Positions 24,806 to 34,748 are shown, numbered from the stretch's first letter. The stretch: 64,000 nt of DNA from Archangium sp. (GCA_030695565.1 JAUYRZ010000085.1:62001-126000), one strand, 5' to 3'. Notes: generated by a model from the sequence alone, not told the origin. Program-made: numbers and translations.

Positions 24806-26047
24806 ATGCTTCTGACTCAGCCCCAGCGAAAGACCGCCAACGGCAAACGCGCCGTGCTGGTCTTGCTGACGCTGGCGCTCACGGTGTTGGTGCATGCCGG
24901 GCTGGTGGCGATGATCGTGCTCACCTCACTGCTCAAGTGGGACGTGCCCGATCGGCCCAGGAGCAGCGCGCGCCCCACGCCTTCGCGGCCGGTGATGCTG
25001 CGGGGCCTCTCGGCGGACCAGTTCGAGAAGAACCGCGGCGCTGAGAGCCGCGACGAACGCACCGTCAACCGGCCGCCCGAGAAGAAGAAAGAAGAGAAGC
25101 AGCCCGAGAAGATGCCGGACGGCCAGGTGGTCGCCACGCCCAGGGGCAATGACCAGGTCGACCCGAAGGCGAAGTACGTCTCGGAGTCGAACAACGTCGC
25201 CCAGAAGGAGACGCGGGCGAAGGAGCAGACGGCTTTCTATCGAAACGCGACCAACCAACGCACCGCGCCTCAGAAGGTGGAAGGCAACGGCACCTCGGAA
25301 GCGGAGAAGCCCCAGGCCAAGGGCAACAACGGCATGGGTGATGACGACCGGCCGTTGATGGAGGGCGCCCAGCCCAAACAGGCGCTGCAAGTGCCCGACG
25401 TGAAGAAGCGCGAGGAGATCGCGCTCAAGACGATCACCCGCGAAGGGCCCGGGCTGGCGGTGGAGAACCGCGAAGAGGCCGAAGCCATCAAGGGCAACTC
25501 CGACCGGCTCAACCTGGTGCCCGGCTCGCAGAACACCGGAGAAGACGTCTCGGCGGGGCGCGTGGGCCAGGCGGGCGCGCTCAACCTGCTGCCCTCGGCG
25601 GCGGTGGTCGACAAGATCACCGGGGCCGCGCCGAACGATCATCTGAAAGACGTCGAAGAAGGCGACGGCACGTACCTCAGTACCCGCGAGTGGAAGTACG
25701 CCAGCTTCTTCAATCGCGTGAAGCAGAGCGTGGGCCAGGAGTGGAGCCCGAACGACCAGATGCGCCTTCGTGATCCGTCGGGGCAGATCTACGGCGGGCG
25801 CGATCGCTATACGATCCTCACCGTGACCATCGATGGCACCGGCCGCCTCAAGGATGCCTTCGTCGACAAGTCGAGCGGGTTGGACTTTCTCGACCTCGAG
25901 GCCGTGAAGGCGTTCGAGCGCGCGCAGCCGTTTCCCAATCCTCCGCCGGGGATTCTGGCGACTGATCAGACGGTGCGGTTTCAGTTCGGGTTCTTCCTCG
26001 AGCTGAGTGGCCGGCCGGGCATGCGGTTGTTCAGATCGAATCAGTAG
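24806..26047 (+). CDS. TonB-like energy-transducer family protein
   Basis: A 413-residue inner-membrane-anchored protein. It has one N-terminal membrane segment at ~18-40 (VLVLLTLALTVLVHAGLVAM), then a charged Lys/Glu/Gln-rich periplasmic linker to about residue 280. The C-terminal domain has the TonB-C pattern (RYTILTVTIDGTGRLKDAFV, SSGLDFLDLEAVKAFERAQPF, FPNPPPG). TonB proteins pass proton-motive force to outer-membrane receptors or, in myxobacteria, form gliding-motor parts. No ExbB/ExbD gene is in the window. It is 71 bases downstream of the SpoIID gene. Confidence 0.8.
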   Translation: MLLTQPQRKTANGKRAVLVLLTLALTVLVHAGLVAMIVLTSLLKWDVPDRPRSSARPTPSRPVMLRGLSADQFEKNRGAESRDERTVNRPPEKKKEEKQPEKMPDGQVVATPRGNDQVDPKAKYVSESNNVAQKETRAKEQTAFYRNATNQRTAPQKVEGNGTSEAEKPQAKGNNGMGDDDRPLMEGAQPKQALQVPDVKKREEIALKTITREGPGLAVENREEAEAIKGNSDRLNLVPGSQNTGEDVSAGRVGQAGALNLLPSAAVVDKITGAAPNDHLKDVEEGDGTYLSTREWKYASFFNRVKQSVGQEWSPNDQMRLRDPSGQIYGGRDRYTILTVTIDGTGRLKDAFVDKSSGLDFLDLEAVKAFERAQPFPNPPPGILATDQTVRFQFGFFLELSGRPGMRLFRSNQ

Positions 26048-26091
26048 AAAACCTGGGCGGAGATCTCGAGAGAATTTGTTGGGGTTGTTTC

Positions 26092-27816
26092 TCAGTCGAG
26101 GGGCGTACCGGCGGGCAGGCGCACTTCGAACGAGGTGCCTTTGCCCACCTGCGTCTTGCAGTTCACCGAGCCGCCGTGCTCCCTGGCGATCTTCTTCACG
26201 ATGGCCAGGCCCAGCCCGGTGCCGTGCTTCTTGCCCGAGGTGACGAACGACTCGAACAGGCGCCCGGCGATCTCCGGCGGAATGCCCGGCCCGTTGTCCT
26301 TCGCGCGAAAGACCACCTCGTCGGCCTCACGCTCCACCGAGAGCAGGAAGCGCCCGCCTTCAGGCATCGCGTCGATCGCGTTGCGCGAGAGATTGAAGAT
26401 CACCCGTTTGATCTTGTTCTCGTCGAACCGCGCCGCGCCCGTGTAGCCCGCGTGCACCTTGAGCTCGACCTGCGTGCCCGCGAACTCCTGCACCAGCTGC
26501 TCGGTGAGCTCACGCATGAAGACGTGCATGAACACCCGGCGAATGAAGACCGACTTCTCGCCGCGCACGAACGCCAGCGTCTCCTGCTGCATGTCGGAGA
26601 TGTGCTGCAGCTGGGTGAGGATCTGCGCCGACATCTCGGCTCGCAGCGCCGGCTCTTCTTCCCCGGCCATCATCTCGGCGTACCCACCCACCACCGTGAG
26701 CGGCGTGCGCAGGTCGTGAAGCACGCCGCTGAGCATCTGCCCGATGGTGGCCAGACGTGAACGGCGCTCGACTTCTTCTTGCGACTGCCTGCGCTGCAGC
26801 GCGCGCCCGATCTGAGCCGCCAGCAACACGGCCAGCCGCTCGTCCTTCTCGCTGAAGCCGCCCTTCTTGTTGAGGAGCTCCAGCGCGCCGAAGGTCTTGT
26901 TGCCGGTGATGACCGGCACGCACAACACCGCGCCCGTGGTGAGCCCGAGCCGCTTGGCGATGGTGCGATCGTGAAACTCGGAGTCCTCCGCCGACTTCAC
27001 CCGAACCACCTCGCCGCTCTCGGCCACGTGCCCGGCGATGCCCTGCCCGGTCTTGAGCCGCAAGGAGACCAGCGCCTCGCTCCTCTCGCCCTTGGCCGTG
27101 CGGAAGTAGAGGCTGTCGCGATCTTCTTCAGCCAGCAGGATGCTGCCGGCGCGCGCGCCCACCCGCTCCATGGCGATCTCGAGGATCTTCTCCAGCAGGT
27201 CGGCCTGCGCCGTCACCGAAGAGACCGCACGCTCGACCTCGTAGAGCGCGTCGAGATCGCTCATGCGGCTGGCGAGCTCTTCGCCCCCCCGCTTGAGCTC
27301 TTCCACCAGCAGCACGTTGTCGAGCACCGCCGCGATCTGCGTCGAGATGCCCTCCACCAACGCCCGATCGTCCGCGTCGAACGCGTCGACCCGGCTGCCG
27401 AGCACCTGGAAGACGCCCAGCACCCGGCCGCTCAGGTGCCGCAAGGGCGTGGCGATCACCGAGCGGGTGCGGAAGCCCGATTGCCGATCGATCTCCGGGT
27501 TGAAGCGGGGATCGCTGTACGCGTCGCCGAGGATCATCGTGCGCCCGGTGGAGAACACGTGCCCTGCGATGCCCAGCTGATCGGGAACGCGAATGTCTTT
27601 GAGCGACTGACCGCGCATCGCCCTTCCCCACAGCTCGCGGTTCTCGCGATCGTGCATGAACAGGGTCGCCGCTTCGGCCTCCAGCAGCACGGCGATGCGC
27701 TCCACCACCGCTTGCAGGAGCTGATCGATGTCTCGGGCCGATGAGATCTGCGAGCCCACCTCGAGCAGCGCCTGAAAGCGCTCGGCGGAGGTGGTTTGGC
27801 GAGGGGAGCGATCCAT
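26092..27816 (-). CDS. GAF-domain sensor histidine kinase
   Basis: A 574-residue soluble kinase. Two GAF domains occupy about residues 15-160 and 180-330. The dimerisation domain has the phosphorylated His in VLHDLRTPLTVVGGY (~364). The ATPase domain shows the N box (NLSRNAIDAMPEGG), G1 (DNGPGIPPE) and G2 (HGTGLGLAIVKK). No membrane segment is present, so the signal is cytosolic. No response regulator gene is adjacent; the gene begins 19 bases after the polA stop and probably belongs to that transcript. Confidence 0.93.
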   Translation of the reverse strand: MDRSPRQTTSAERFQALLEVGSQISSARDIDQLLQAVVERIAVLLEAEAATLFMHDRENRELWGRAMRGQSLKDIRVPDQLGIAGHVFSTGRTMILGDAYSDPRFNPEIDRQSGFRTRSVIATPLRHLSGRVLGVFQVLGSRVDAFDADDRALVEGISTQIAAVLDNVLLVEELKRGGEELASRMSDLDALYEVERAVSSVTAQADLLEKILEIAMERVGARAGSILLAEEDRDSLYFRTAKGERSEALVSLRLKTGQGIAGHVAESGEVVRVKSAEDSEFHDRTIAKRLGLTTGAVLCVPVITGNKTFGALELLNKKGGFSEKDERLAVLLAAQIGRALQRRQSQEEVERRSRLATIGQMLSGVLHDLRTPLTVVGGYAEMMAGEEEPALRAEMSAQILTQLQHISDMQQETLAFVRGEKSVFIRRVFMHVFMRELTEQLVQEFAGTQVELKVHAGYTGAARFDENKIKRVIFNLSRNAIDAMPEGGRFLLSVEREADEVVFRAKDNGPGIPPEIAGRLFESFVTSGKKHGTGLGLAIVKKIAREHGGSVNCKTQVGKGTSFEVRLPAGTPLD

Positions 27817-27835
27817 GTGCTGCCCTTCTACCGCC

Positions 27836-30541
27836 TCAGTGCGCCTCGGCCCACGACCTTCCCTGCCCCACGTCGATCACCAGGGGCACCTTGAGCTGGG
27901 CCACCGAGGCCATCACCTTCCTGGCCAGGGCGGTCAGCCGCTCCACTTCGCCCTCCGGGCACTCGAAGAGGAGCTCGTCGTGCACCTGCAGCAGCATGCG
28001 GGCGCTCAGGCGCTCGGTGACCAGTTGTTTCTCCATCTCCAGCATGGCCCGCTTCACGATGTCGGCGGCGCTGCCCTGAATGGGCATGTTGATCGCCGCG
28101 CGCTCGGCGGCCATGGAGACCTGGCGGTTGCGCGAGACGAGATCCGGCATGTAGCGGCGCCGGCCGAAGATCGACTCGACGTAGCCCTTCTTGCGCGCCC
28201 CTTCGAGGGTCTCCTCGACGTAGCGGTTGATGCCGGGGAAGCGCGCGAAGTACCGCTCGATGATCGACTTCGACTCTTCGATGGGAATGTTGAGGCGCGT
28301 GCTCAGGCCGTGCGCCGACAGGCCGTACGCGATGCCGTAGTTCACCATCTTCGCCACGGAGCGCTGCGACCTCGTCACTTCGGCCAGCGGCACGCTGAAC
28401 ACCTCGGCCGCCGTACGCGCGTGCACGTCGGCGTCTTCCGCGAACGCCTTCACCAGGCCCTCGTCGCCCGAGATGTCCGCCAGGATGCGCAGCTCGACCT
28501 GGCTGTAGTCAGCCGAGACCAGCACCCAGCCCGGCTCGGCCACGAACGCGCGGCGGATCTGTTTTCCCAACTCGGTGCGGATGGGGATGTTCTGCAGGTT
28601 CGGGTTGGTCGAGGTGAGCCGCCCGGTGGCCGCGGCCGCCTGCTTGTAGGTGGTGCGGATGCGACCATCGGCGCCGATCAGCGTGGGCAGCGTGTCGAGG
28701 TAGGTGCTCTTGAGCTTGGCCACCGTGCGGTACTCGATGATCGCGCGCGGCAGCGGGTGCTCTTCGGCGAGCTTCTCCAGCACCTCGTGATCGGTGGAGC
28801 GCTTCTTGATCACCGGCAACTTGAGGTCGTCGTAGAGCACCTGCGCGAGCTGCACCGGCGAGCCCACGTTGAACTCGCGGCCGCCGGCGTGCTCGAAGAC
28901 GTTCTTGAGCATCTCCTGCACCGACGCGTCGACCTGCACGGAGATCTCCGCCAGCGCCGCGCGATCGATGCAGATGCCGGTGCGCTCCATCTTGGTGAGC
29001 ACGGGCACCAGCGGCAGCTCGATCTCCCGCGCCAGCTTCGAGAGCCCCATGCCTTCGGTCTCGACCCACAGATCGCTCACCAGCCGGTCGACCGCATCGG
29101 CCGAGGCCGCGAAGAACATCGCCGCGCGCTCTTCGTGGATCTCGCTCAGCGTCGCCTTGCCGCGCCCCGACTGACCATCGGGCCACGCCGGCAGTTCGGT
29201 GCGCAGGCGCTCACGGGCGAGATCGGGCAGCGCGTGTTCCTTGCGCGAAGGGTTGAGCAGGTACGAGATCAGCTCGACGTCGGTGTGCAGCGTGACGCCT
29301 TCGATGCCCACGTTGGCCAGCAGGTGCAGCAACGCCTTGCCGTCGTGCGCTTCGATCTCCAGCTCCGGCCGCCGGAGCGCGGGCCCGAGATGAGCGGCCA
29401 GCAGGGAAGCGCCGATCGCCGGCACCACCAGGTACACGCAGGTCTCCGTGCCCACCACGCAGCCCAGGCCCTTGAGCTCAGCGGAGTGCGGCTCGCCCTC
29501 GAAGGCAGGCGCGAGCGACACCCGGGTGGTCTTCGCCAGGCCCTCGCAGAACGCCTTGAGCCCCGCTTCATCGCTGATCAACGTGGCCGCCTGGCGCAGC
29601 GGCGTGGCGGGGGCTGACGGCATCTCCTGAATCAGCCGGTAGAACTCGAGCTCGGTGAAGAGCGCCCGGGCTTCGGCCGCGTGCAGCTCCTTGCGAATGA
29701 GCCCGTCGAGCTCGACCTCGAGCGGCAGCTCATGGCGAAAGCTCACCAGCTGCAGCGCCATCTTGAGCTGCTCCAGGTTGGTCTTGAGCGACTCCTGGAT
29801 CTTCGGCTTCTTCACCTCGTCGAGGCGGCTCATCAACGCTTCGACGGTGCCGAACTGCGCGAGCAGATCGGCCGCGGTCTTGGGGCCGATGCCGGGCACC
29901 TTGGGGATGTTGTCGATCGCGTCACCCACCAGCGCCTGGTAGTCGCGCATCTGCGAGGCCTTCACGCCGTACCGCTCCAGGGCGTCGGCTTCGGTGATGG
30001 GCTTGTCCTTCATCGGGTCGAAGATGCGAACGCCGGGCTGCAGCAGCTGGAGGAAGTCTTTGTCGCTGGTGATGATCTCGACCTCGAACGCCTGCTTGAG
30101 CGCACGGCCCACCAGGGTGGCGATGACGTCGTCGGCCTCCCAGCCGGGCATCTCGACGATGGGCAGCTCGAGCACCTGGGCGATCTTGCGGATGAGGTCG
30201 AACTGGCTCATCAGATCGGCAGGGGGCGCTTCGCGGTTCGCTTTGTAGTTCGGGTCGATCGCCAGCCGGCCCTTGCGGCTGTCGCGGTCGAAACACAGCG
30301 CGAGGTGGGTCGGCTTTCGCTCGCGCAACAGCTTGAGCACCATGCGCGTGAAGCCCAGCACCGCGTGGGTGGGCACGCCCTTGCTCGTCGTGAGCGGGGG
30401 GAGCGCATGGTACGCGCGGAAGATGATCCCCGACGCGTCGACCAGCGTCACCGTCTTGGGGCCCGGCGGAGGCGCGGGCGGCGCCTTCGCAGGAGGAAGG
30501 CCCTGCTGCTGGAAGCCGAACAAGTCACCCTGCGTCGCCAT
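27836..30541 (-). CDS. polA: DNA polymerase I
   Basis: A 901-residue family A polymerase for repair and Okazaki-fragment processing. Residues ~30-310 form the 5'-3' exonuclease (VDASGIIFRAYHAL, LALCFDRDS, GDAIDNIPKVPGIGPKTA). The middle domain (~320-500) keeps the fold but lacks the proofreading residues: the usual DTE of motif I is replaced (SLAPAFEGEP) and motif III is FFAASADAVDRL. The polymerase domain has motif A DYSQVELRI (~678), the O helix RSVAKMVNYGIAYG (~725) and motif C VHDELLFE (~852). ATG 30541 is chosen; the longer frame runs into a dispersed repeat. It lies between a FHA protein gene and a sensor kinase. Confidence 0.95.
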   Translation of the reverse strand: MATQGDLFGFQQQGLPPAKAPPAPPPGPKTVTLVDASGIIFRAYHALPPLTTSKGVPTHAVLGFTRMVLKLLRERKPTHLALCFDRDSRKGRLAIDPNYKANREAPPADLMSQFDLIRKIAQVLELPIVEMPGWEADDVIATLVGRALKQAFEVEIITSDKDFLQLLQPGVRIFDPMKDKPITEADALERYGVKASQMRDYQALVGDAIDNIPKVPGIGPKTAADLLAQFGTVEALMSRLDEVKKPKIQESLKTNLEQLKMALQLVSFRHELPLEVELDGLIRKELHAAEARALFTELEFYRLIQEMPSAPATPLRQAATLISDEAGLKAFCEGLAKTTRVSLAPAFEGEPHSAELKGLGCVVGTETCVYLVVPAIGASLLAAHLGPALRRPELEIEAHDGKALLHLLANVGIEGVTLHTDVELISYLLNPSRKEHALPDLARERLRTELPAWPDGQSGRGKATLSEIHEERAAMFFAASADAVDRLVSDLWVETEGMGLSKLAREIELPLVPVLTKMERTGICIDRAALAEISVQVDASVQEMLKNVFEHAGGREFNVGSPVQLAQVLYDDLKLPVIKKRSTDHEVLEKLAEEHPLPRAIIEYRTVAKLKSTYLDTLPTLIGADGRIRTTYKQAAAATGRLTSTNPNLQNIPIRTELGKQIRRAFVAEPGWVLVSADYSQVELRILADISGDEGLVKAFAEDADVHARTAAEVFSVPLAEVTRSQRSVAKMVNYGIAYGLSAHGLSTRLNIPIEESKSIIERYFARFPGINRYVEETLEGARKKGYVESIFGRRRYMPDLVSRNRQVSMAAERAAINMPIQGSAADIVKRAMLEMEKQLVTERLSARMLLQVHDELLFECPEGEVERLTALARKVMASVAQLKVPLVIDVGQGRSWAEAH

Positions 30542-30559
30542 GGCTGGCAGGTAGCAGGT

Positions 30560-30601
30560 CCCCCTCTCCCTGCGAAGCGGGGAGAGGGTCGGGGTGAGGG
30601 G
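30560..30601 (-). repeat. Dispersed repeat, copy 5
   Basis: CCCCTCTCCC-tgcgaagc-GGGGAGAGGG followed by TCGGGGTGAGGGG, between polA and the double-FHA gene. It is in reverse orientation. It occupies most of the gap and could form a hairpin in the minus-strand message. Confidence 0.85.
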
Positions 30602-30611
30602 CACTCCTTGC

Positions 30612-32951
30612 CTACGGTGTGCAGCCCTCTTCGGTCATGCTCTCGGCGATCTTCTCCTTGAAGCCGTCGCCATCGACCGCGAAGTCCATCGCGGCCTTGA
30701 GCTGCTCGCACGACTGGGCCCGTTCGAACGCATCCGACGCGCGTTTGGTGCACACGTTGGTGAGCGCCTTGAGCAGGTCGATGTTGCTGCGCGAGAAGTT
30801 GTTGCCGAGCTTCCAGATGCGGCACGCCGCCCTGAAATCCTTCCGGTCGGCCAGCGCCTTGCCCTTCTCGTACGACTGCGAGCTCATGGTCTCGACGATC
30901 GCCTTGCGAATGAAGGACACCCGTTTCTCCAGCTCCTTCTTCTTCTCGTCGGCGGTCAGCTTGGCCGCGCGATCACCGAGCACCAGCCGCTCGTCGACGG
31001 CCAGCGCCTTGAGGAACGGCACCTCGGCCTTCTCGGGCCGGTCGTTGGTGATCTCGGTGGTGCCGTTCTCGTAGAGGTTGATGGCGTTGTTGATGTCGAG
31101 CAGCAGCGCGCGGGCGGCCTCGTGGTACTGCGCCTTCTCCATCTTCTCGGTGATCTTCTGCAGCGGCACCGGCGCCGATTGGAAGTCGCCTGAGAAGTAG
31201 AGGGTGAGCGCGCGGCCCATCTCGGGTTCGGGGTACCGCTTGGCCAGCTCTTCCTTGGCCAGCTTGCCCGGATCAGGCGGGGGCGGCGGCGGGCGGAACG
31301 CGATGATCTCGGGGCACTGCCACATCGGCTCGCCCGGCTTCACCTTCTCGCGAGACTTGAGGAAGTTGATGTAGAGCGGATCTTTGGGGCGCCAATCGGT
31401 CTTCGGGTTGAGCGGCCCATCGAGCTTCATCTTCATCAGCGCCGGCGGGTACAGATCGTCGGGGCTCATCGTCTGGCAGGCCAGGCGGGTGTAGAGCTCG
31501 CAGCGTTTGAAGGCGAGATCCCACTTGGCGTTGGTCGAGTAGTTCTTGCAGTCCACCCCCGCGCGCTTCTTCATCTCGGCGACGGGCTCCTTGGCCACCG
31601 AGAGCGAGCGCAGCAGGTAGCTCTCGCAGCCCTTGTGGATCTTCGCGAGCAGGTCGAGCGCCATTTCGATCTGGCCGCCCGCGAGCTGTTCCTTCGCGCC
31701 GTTGAAGTTCTGCTCACACACCTTGAGCACCGAGATGCGTTTGACCAGGGTGTTGGCCTCCTGGTGAATCGGCTCGAGCTCGATCACTTTCTGGCAGGCC
31801 GTGTCGGCGCGCGACCAGTCGGTCAGCCCCGCTTCGCTGCTCGAATAGGTGCGGCACTCTGCCAGGTACGCTTCGATCTGCTCCGCGGGATCCAGCTCCA
31901 CCGCGGGCACGTTCCTGGGGCGCTTGGCCGGCAGCCCGTTGATGTCCTTCATCTCGTTGTCGATCTTGTCGGGCGGCGCGGTGAACGCCTGGATCAACAC
32001 CAGCAGAAAGAGCGCGCCGAGCACGCTGCCCGCGATGATCATGATCTTCTTCTTCCTGGGATCGAGCGGCACGCTGCTCGCTTCGCTTCCTCCATCCAGG
32101 CTCTCGCTGGGACCCCGCGGCCCTCGCGGCGTGACGGGCCGTGCCGGCGGGTCGGCAGCCGCTCCACGCCGGGCAATGGGCGCGCGCGAACCCGACGAAC
32201 CGCCGGTCTCGAACATCACCTCGACCACGCCGAACTGAATGATGTCTCCGGGCGCGAGAATGGTGTCTTCCGAGATGGGCGCGCCGTTGACGGTGGTGCC
32301 GTTGGCGCTGCCGAGATCCTTGACCGTCACTTCGCGGCCGTTGACCACCAGCTCTGCGTGTCGCCGACTGACTGAGTCGTCGTCGACCACCAGGTCCACG
32401 CCCGCCACGCGGCCGACGATCATGGTGCCGGTCAACGAGAAGGTCTTGCCGGTGATCGCGCCGGTGAGCCCGCGCAGCTGGGGCCCGGCGGCCTTCTGCG
32501 GCCCGGGCCGTTTGGCCAGCGAGGCCCCGCCGCTGGGCTTCTCTTTGATCGCCGCCACCACGCGCGTCGAACGAGGAGCCGCGGGTTTGACGGCCTTGCC
32601 GCTGGCCGAGGTGGGCTCCTTCGAGGGCCTGGCGCCCGCCTTGGAGACCTTGGGCAGGGGCTTCGAGCCCAGCTTGAGCTGGATCTCGTAGTCGCCGATC
32701 ACGATCTGGCTCTTTCCGGAGAGCCTGGTCGGGCCTTCGATCTTCTCGCCGTCGACGAAGGTGCCGTTGGCAGAACCGGCGTCCTCCACCATGCAGGCTT
32801 CGCCTTCGACGAAGAAGCGGGCGTGTTTGCGGCTCACCCCGCCCTCCGAGAGGATCAGATCATTCCCTTCGGCGCGGCCGATGGTGAGCTGACCGGAGAC
32901 GTCCTGCTCCTGCTGGCTGCCGTCTGGGTTCTTGATGACGAGGGTCGGCAC
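30612..32951 (-). CDS. Membrane protein with two FHA domains
   Basis: A 779-residue protein. FHA domain 1 is at ~1-95 (TIGRAEGNDLIL, SRKHARF, GSANGTFVDG) and FHA domain 2 at ~165-255 (IVGRVAGVDLVV, SRRHAEL, SANGTTVNG); both keep the Arg, Ser and Asn that bind phosphothreonine. A Pro/Arg-rich linker precedes one membrane segment at ~303-322 (IMIIAGSVLGALFLLVLIQA). The remaining ~450 residues are helical and TPR-like, with several Cys, probably in the periplasm. It starts 9 bases after the FHA-CpaF gene, so they are co-transcribed. It may sense kinase status for the Tad machine (inference). Confidence 0.82.
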   Translation of the reverse strand: MPTLVIKNPDGSQQEQDVSGQLTIGRAEGNDLILSEGGVSRKHARFFVEGEACMVEDAGSANGTFVDGEKIEGPTRLSGKSQIVIGDYEIQLKLGSKPLPKVSKAGARPSKEPTSASGKAVKPAAPRSTRVVAAIKEKPSGGASLAKRPGPQKAAGPQLRGLTGAITGKTFSLTGTMIVGRVAGVDLVVDDDSVSRRHAELVVNGREVTVKDLGSANGTTVNGAPISEDTILAPGDIIQFGVVEVMFETGGSSGSRAPIARRGAAADPPARPVTPRGPRGPSESLDGGSEASSVPLDPRKKKIMIIAGSVLGALFLLVLIQAFTAPPDKIDNEMKDINGLPAKRPRNVPAVELDPAEQIEAYLAECRTYSSSEAGLTDWSRADTACQKVIELEPIHQEANTLVKRISVLKVCEQNFNGAKEQLAGGQIEMALDLLAKIHKGCESYLLRSLSVAKEPVAEMKKRAGVDCKNYSTNAKWDLAFKRCELYTRLACQTMSPDDLYPPALMKMKLDGPLNPKTDWRPKDPLYINFLKSREKVKPGEPMWQCPEIIAFRPPPPPPDPGKLAKEELAKRYPEPEMGRALTLYFSGDFQSAPVPLQKITEKMEKAQYHEAARALLLDINNAINLYENGTTEITNDRPEKAEVPFLKALAVDERLVLGDRAAKLTADEKKKELEKRVSFIRKAIVETMSSQSYEKGKALADRKDFRAACRIWKLGNNFSRSNIDLLKALTNVCTKRASDAFERAQSCEQLKAAMDFAVDGDGFKEKIAESMTEEGCTP

Positions 32952-32960
32952 GGTGGGTCC

Positions 32961-34748
32961 TTACTCCTCGCGGAAGATGCCCATGTTGACGGGAATGCCG
33001 CGGCGCTGGAGGTCATCGTAAAAACGAGGCACGAAACCCGTGGCGACCATGCGGCCGCGCACCTTGCCGTCGTCCGTGAAGCCTTCCTGCTTGAAATAGA
33101 AGATGTCCTGCATGGTGACGACATCGACTTCCATGCCCGACACCTCCGAGATGTAGGTCACCCGGCGGCTGCCGTCGGAGAAGCGGGTCTGCTGCACGAT
33201 CATGTGCACGGCCGAGGCGATCTGTTCACGAATGGCCTTCACCGGCAGATCCATGCCGGCCATCAGCACCATCGTCTCGAGCCGGGCCAGCGCGTCACGC
33301 GGGGTGTTGGCGTGCAGGGTGGTGAGCGAACCGTCGTGGCCGGTGTTCATCGCCTGGAGCATGTCGAGGGCCTCACCGGCTCGACACTCGCCGACGATGA
33401 TCCGGTCCGGCCGCATGCGCAGGCAGTTCTTCACCAGGTCACGAATGGTGATGGCGCCTTTGCCTTCGAGGTTGGCGGGGCGTGACTCGAGCTGCACCCA
33501 GTGATCCTGGGTGAGGTTCAGCTCGGCGGCGTCTTCCACCGTGACGATGCGCTCGTCGTCTTGAATGAACGTGCTGATCACGTTGAGCAGCGTCGTCTTG
33601 CCCGAGCCCGTGCCGCCGCTGATCACCATGTTCTTGTGGGCCTTGACGACCATCTCCAGGAACTCGGCCATCTGCGGCGTCATCGACTTGTACTTGATGA
33701 GATCGCTGACCTGCAGCTTGTCGCGCTTGAACTTGCGGATGGTGATGCAGGGCCCCTTGAGGGCCAGCGGCGGAATGATCGCGTTGACGCGCGAGCCGTC
33801 TTTGAGGCGGGCGTCGACCAGGGGGCTCGACTCGTCGATGCGGCGGCCGATGGGGGCCACGATGCGCTCGATGACGCCGAGCACTGCGCTGTTCGAGCTG
33901 AAGATCTTCTCGGAGAGGCGAATCTTGCCCTTCTTCTCGATGTAGATCTGGTTGGCGTGGTTCACCATGATCTCGCTGATGTCGTCGTCAGCGAGGAACG
34001 CCTCGAGGGGCCCCAACCCGAGCGCCTCGTTGAGCACGTCGGTGAGCAACATGTCGCGATCGATCTCGTCGGGGATCTCACCGTCCCCGTCCATCTGCGC
34101 GAGGATGTCTTGAATCGCCTTCTCGGTGCGGCGCCAGAGCTCTTCGTCGCCGAGCCTGTCCATGTCGAGGCGGCGCAGGTCGAGGTACTCGATCAGGCGA
34201 TCGTGAATGTCTTTCTGCAGCGTGGCGTAGGCCTCGATGCGCGGGTCGACGTGTTTGCCGCGGCGTCGCATCGCGTTCGCCAGTGAGGCCGGCATGTTCC
34301 CCGCGGGCACCGGATCGGGCTCTTCCTCGGCAGGCGCCTCTTCTTCTTCCTGCGCCTCTTCTTCGTATTCCTCCTCAGCCTGCTCCTCTTCCTGAGGCTC
34401 TTCCTCCTCCTGCTGGGAGTCGTCGAACCCTTCGCTCGATTCACCCTCGTAGTCCTCGGGGGGCGCGTCGACGTTGATGATGTAGTCGCCGACGTAGATC
34501 TTGTCGGTGGGCCGCACCACCAACGGGCCCGCGATCTTCTTGCCGTTGACGAAGGTACCGTTCGTCGACTTGAGATCGACGACGATGTACTTGCCGTCTT
34601 TGAGAACGATCTTGGAGTGGTACTTCGAGACGTTGCCCTTGTTCAGGACGATGTCGTTGCCAGCGAGTCGGCCGATGGTGACTTCCTCTTTTTCAAAGAG
34701 GAGATCCCGGGCGTCTCCACCCTTCTCGGCCAGAGTGATGAAAAACAT
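32961..34748 (-). CDS. cpaF: CpaF/TadA-type secretion ATPase with N-terminal FHA domain
   Basis: A 595-residue fusion. Residues 1-90 are a FHA domain (TIGRLAGNDIVL, KYHSKIV, STNGTFVNG). Residues ~95-155 are a nearly unbroken Glu/Gln-rich linker. From ~180 it is a CpaF ATPase: EIMVNHANQIYIEKKGKI, Walker A GGTGSGKTT near 381, VECRAGEALDMLQAMNTGHD with the Walker B/His region, and HANTPRDALARLE. Such ATPases power Tad/Flp pilus assembly. CpaF normally lacks a FHA domain. ATG 34748 is used; a GTG-type extension 9 residues upstream lacks support. A terminator separates it from cpaC. Confidence 0.92.
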   Translation of the reverse strand: MFFITLAEKGGDARDLLFEKEEVTIGRLAGNDIVLNKGNVSKYHSKIVLKDGKYIVVDLKSTNGTFVNGKKIAGPLVVRPTDKIYVGDYIINVDAPPEDYEGESSEGFDDSQQEEEEPQEEEQAEEEYEEEAQEEEEAPAEEEPDPVPAGNMPASLANAMRRRGKHVDPRIEAYATLQKDIHDRLIEYLDLRRLDMDRLGDEELWRRTEKAIQDILAQMDGDGEIPDEIDRDMLLTDVLNEALGLGPLEAFLADDDISEIMVNHANQIYIEKKGKIRLSEKIFSSNSAVLGVIERIVAPIGRRIDESSPLVDARLKDGSRVNAIIPPLALKGPCITIRKFKRDKLQVSDLIKYKSMTPQMAEFLEMVVKAHKNMVISGGTGSGKTTLLNVISTFIQDDERIVTVEDAAELNLTQDHWVQLESRPANLEGKGAITIRDLVKNCLRMRPDRIIVGECRAGEALDMLQAMNTGHDGSLTTLHANTPRDALARLETMVLMAGMDLPVKAIREQIASAVHMIVQQTRFSDGSRRVTYISEVSGMEVDVVTMQDIFYFKQEGFTDDGKVRGRMVATGFVPRFYDDLQRRGIPVNMGIFREE

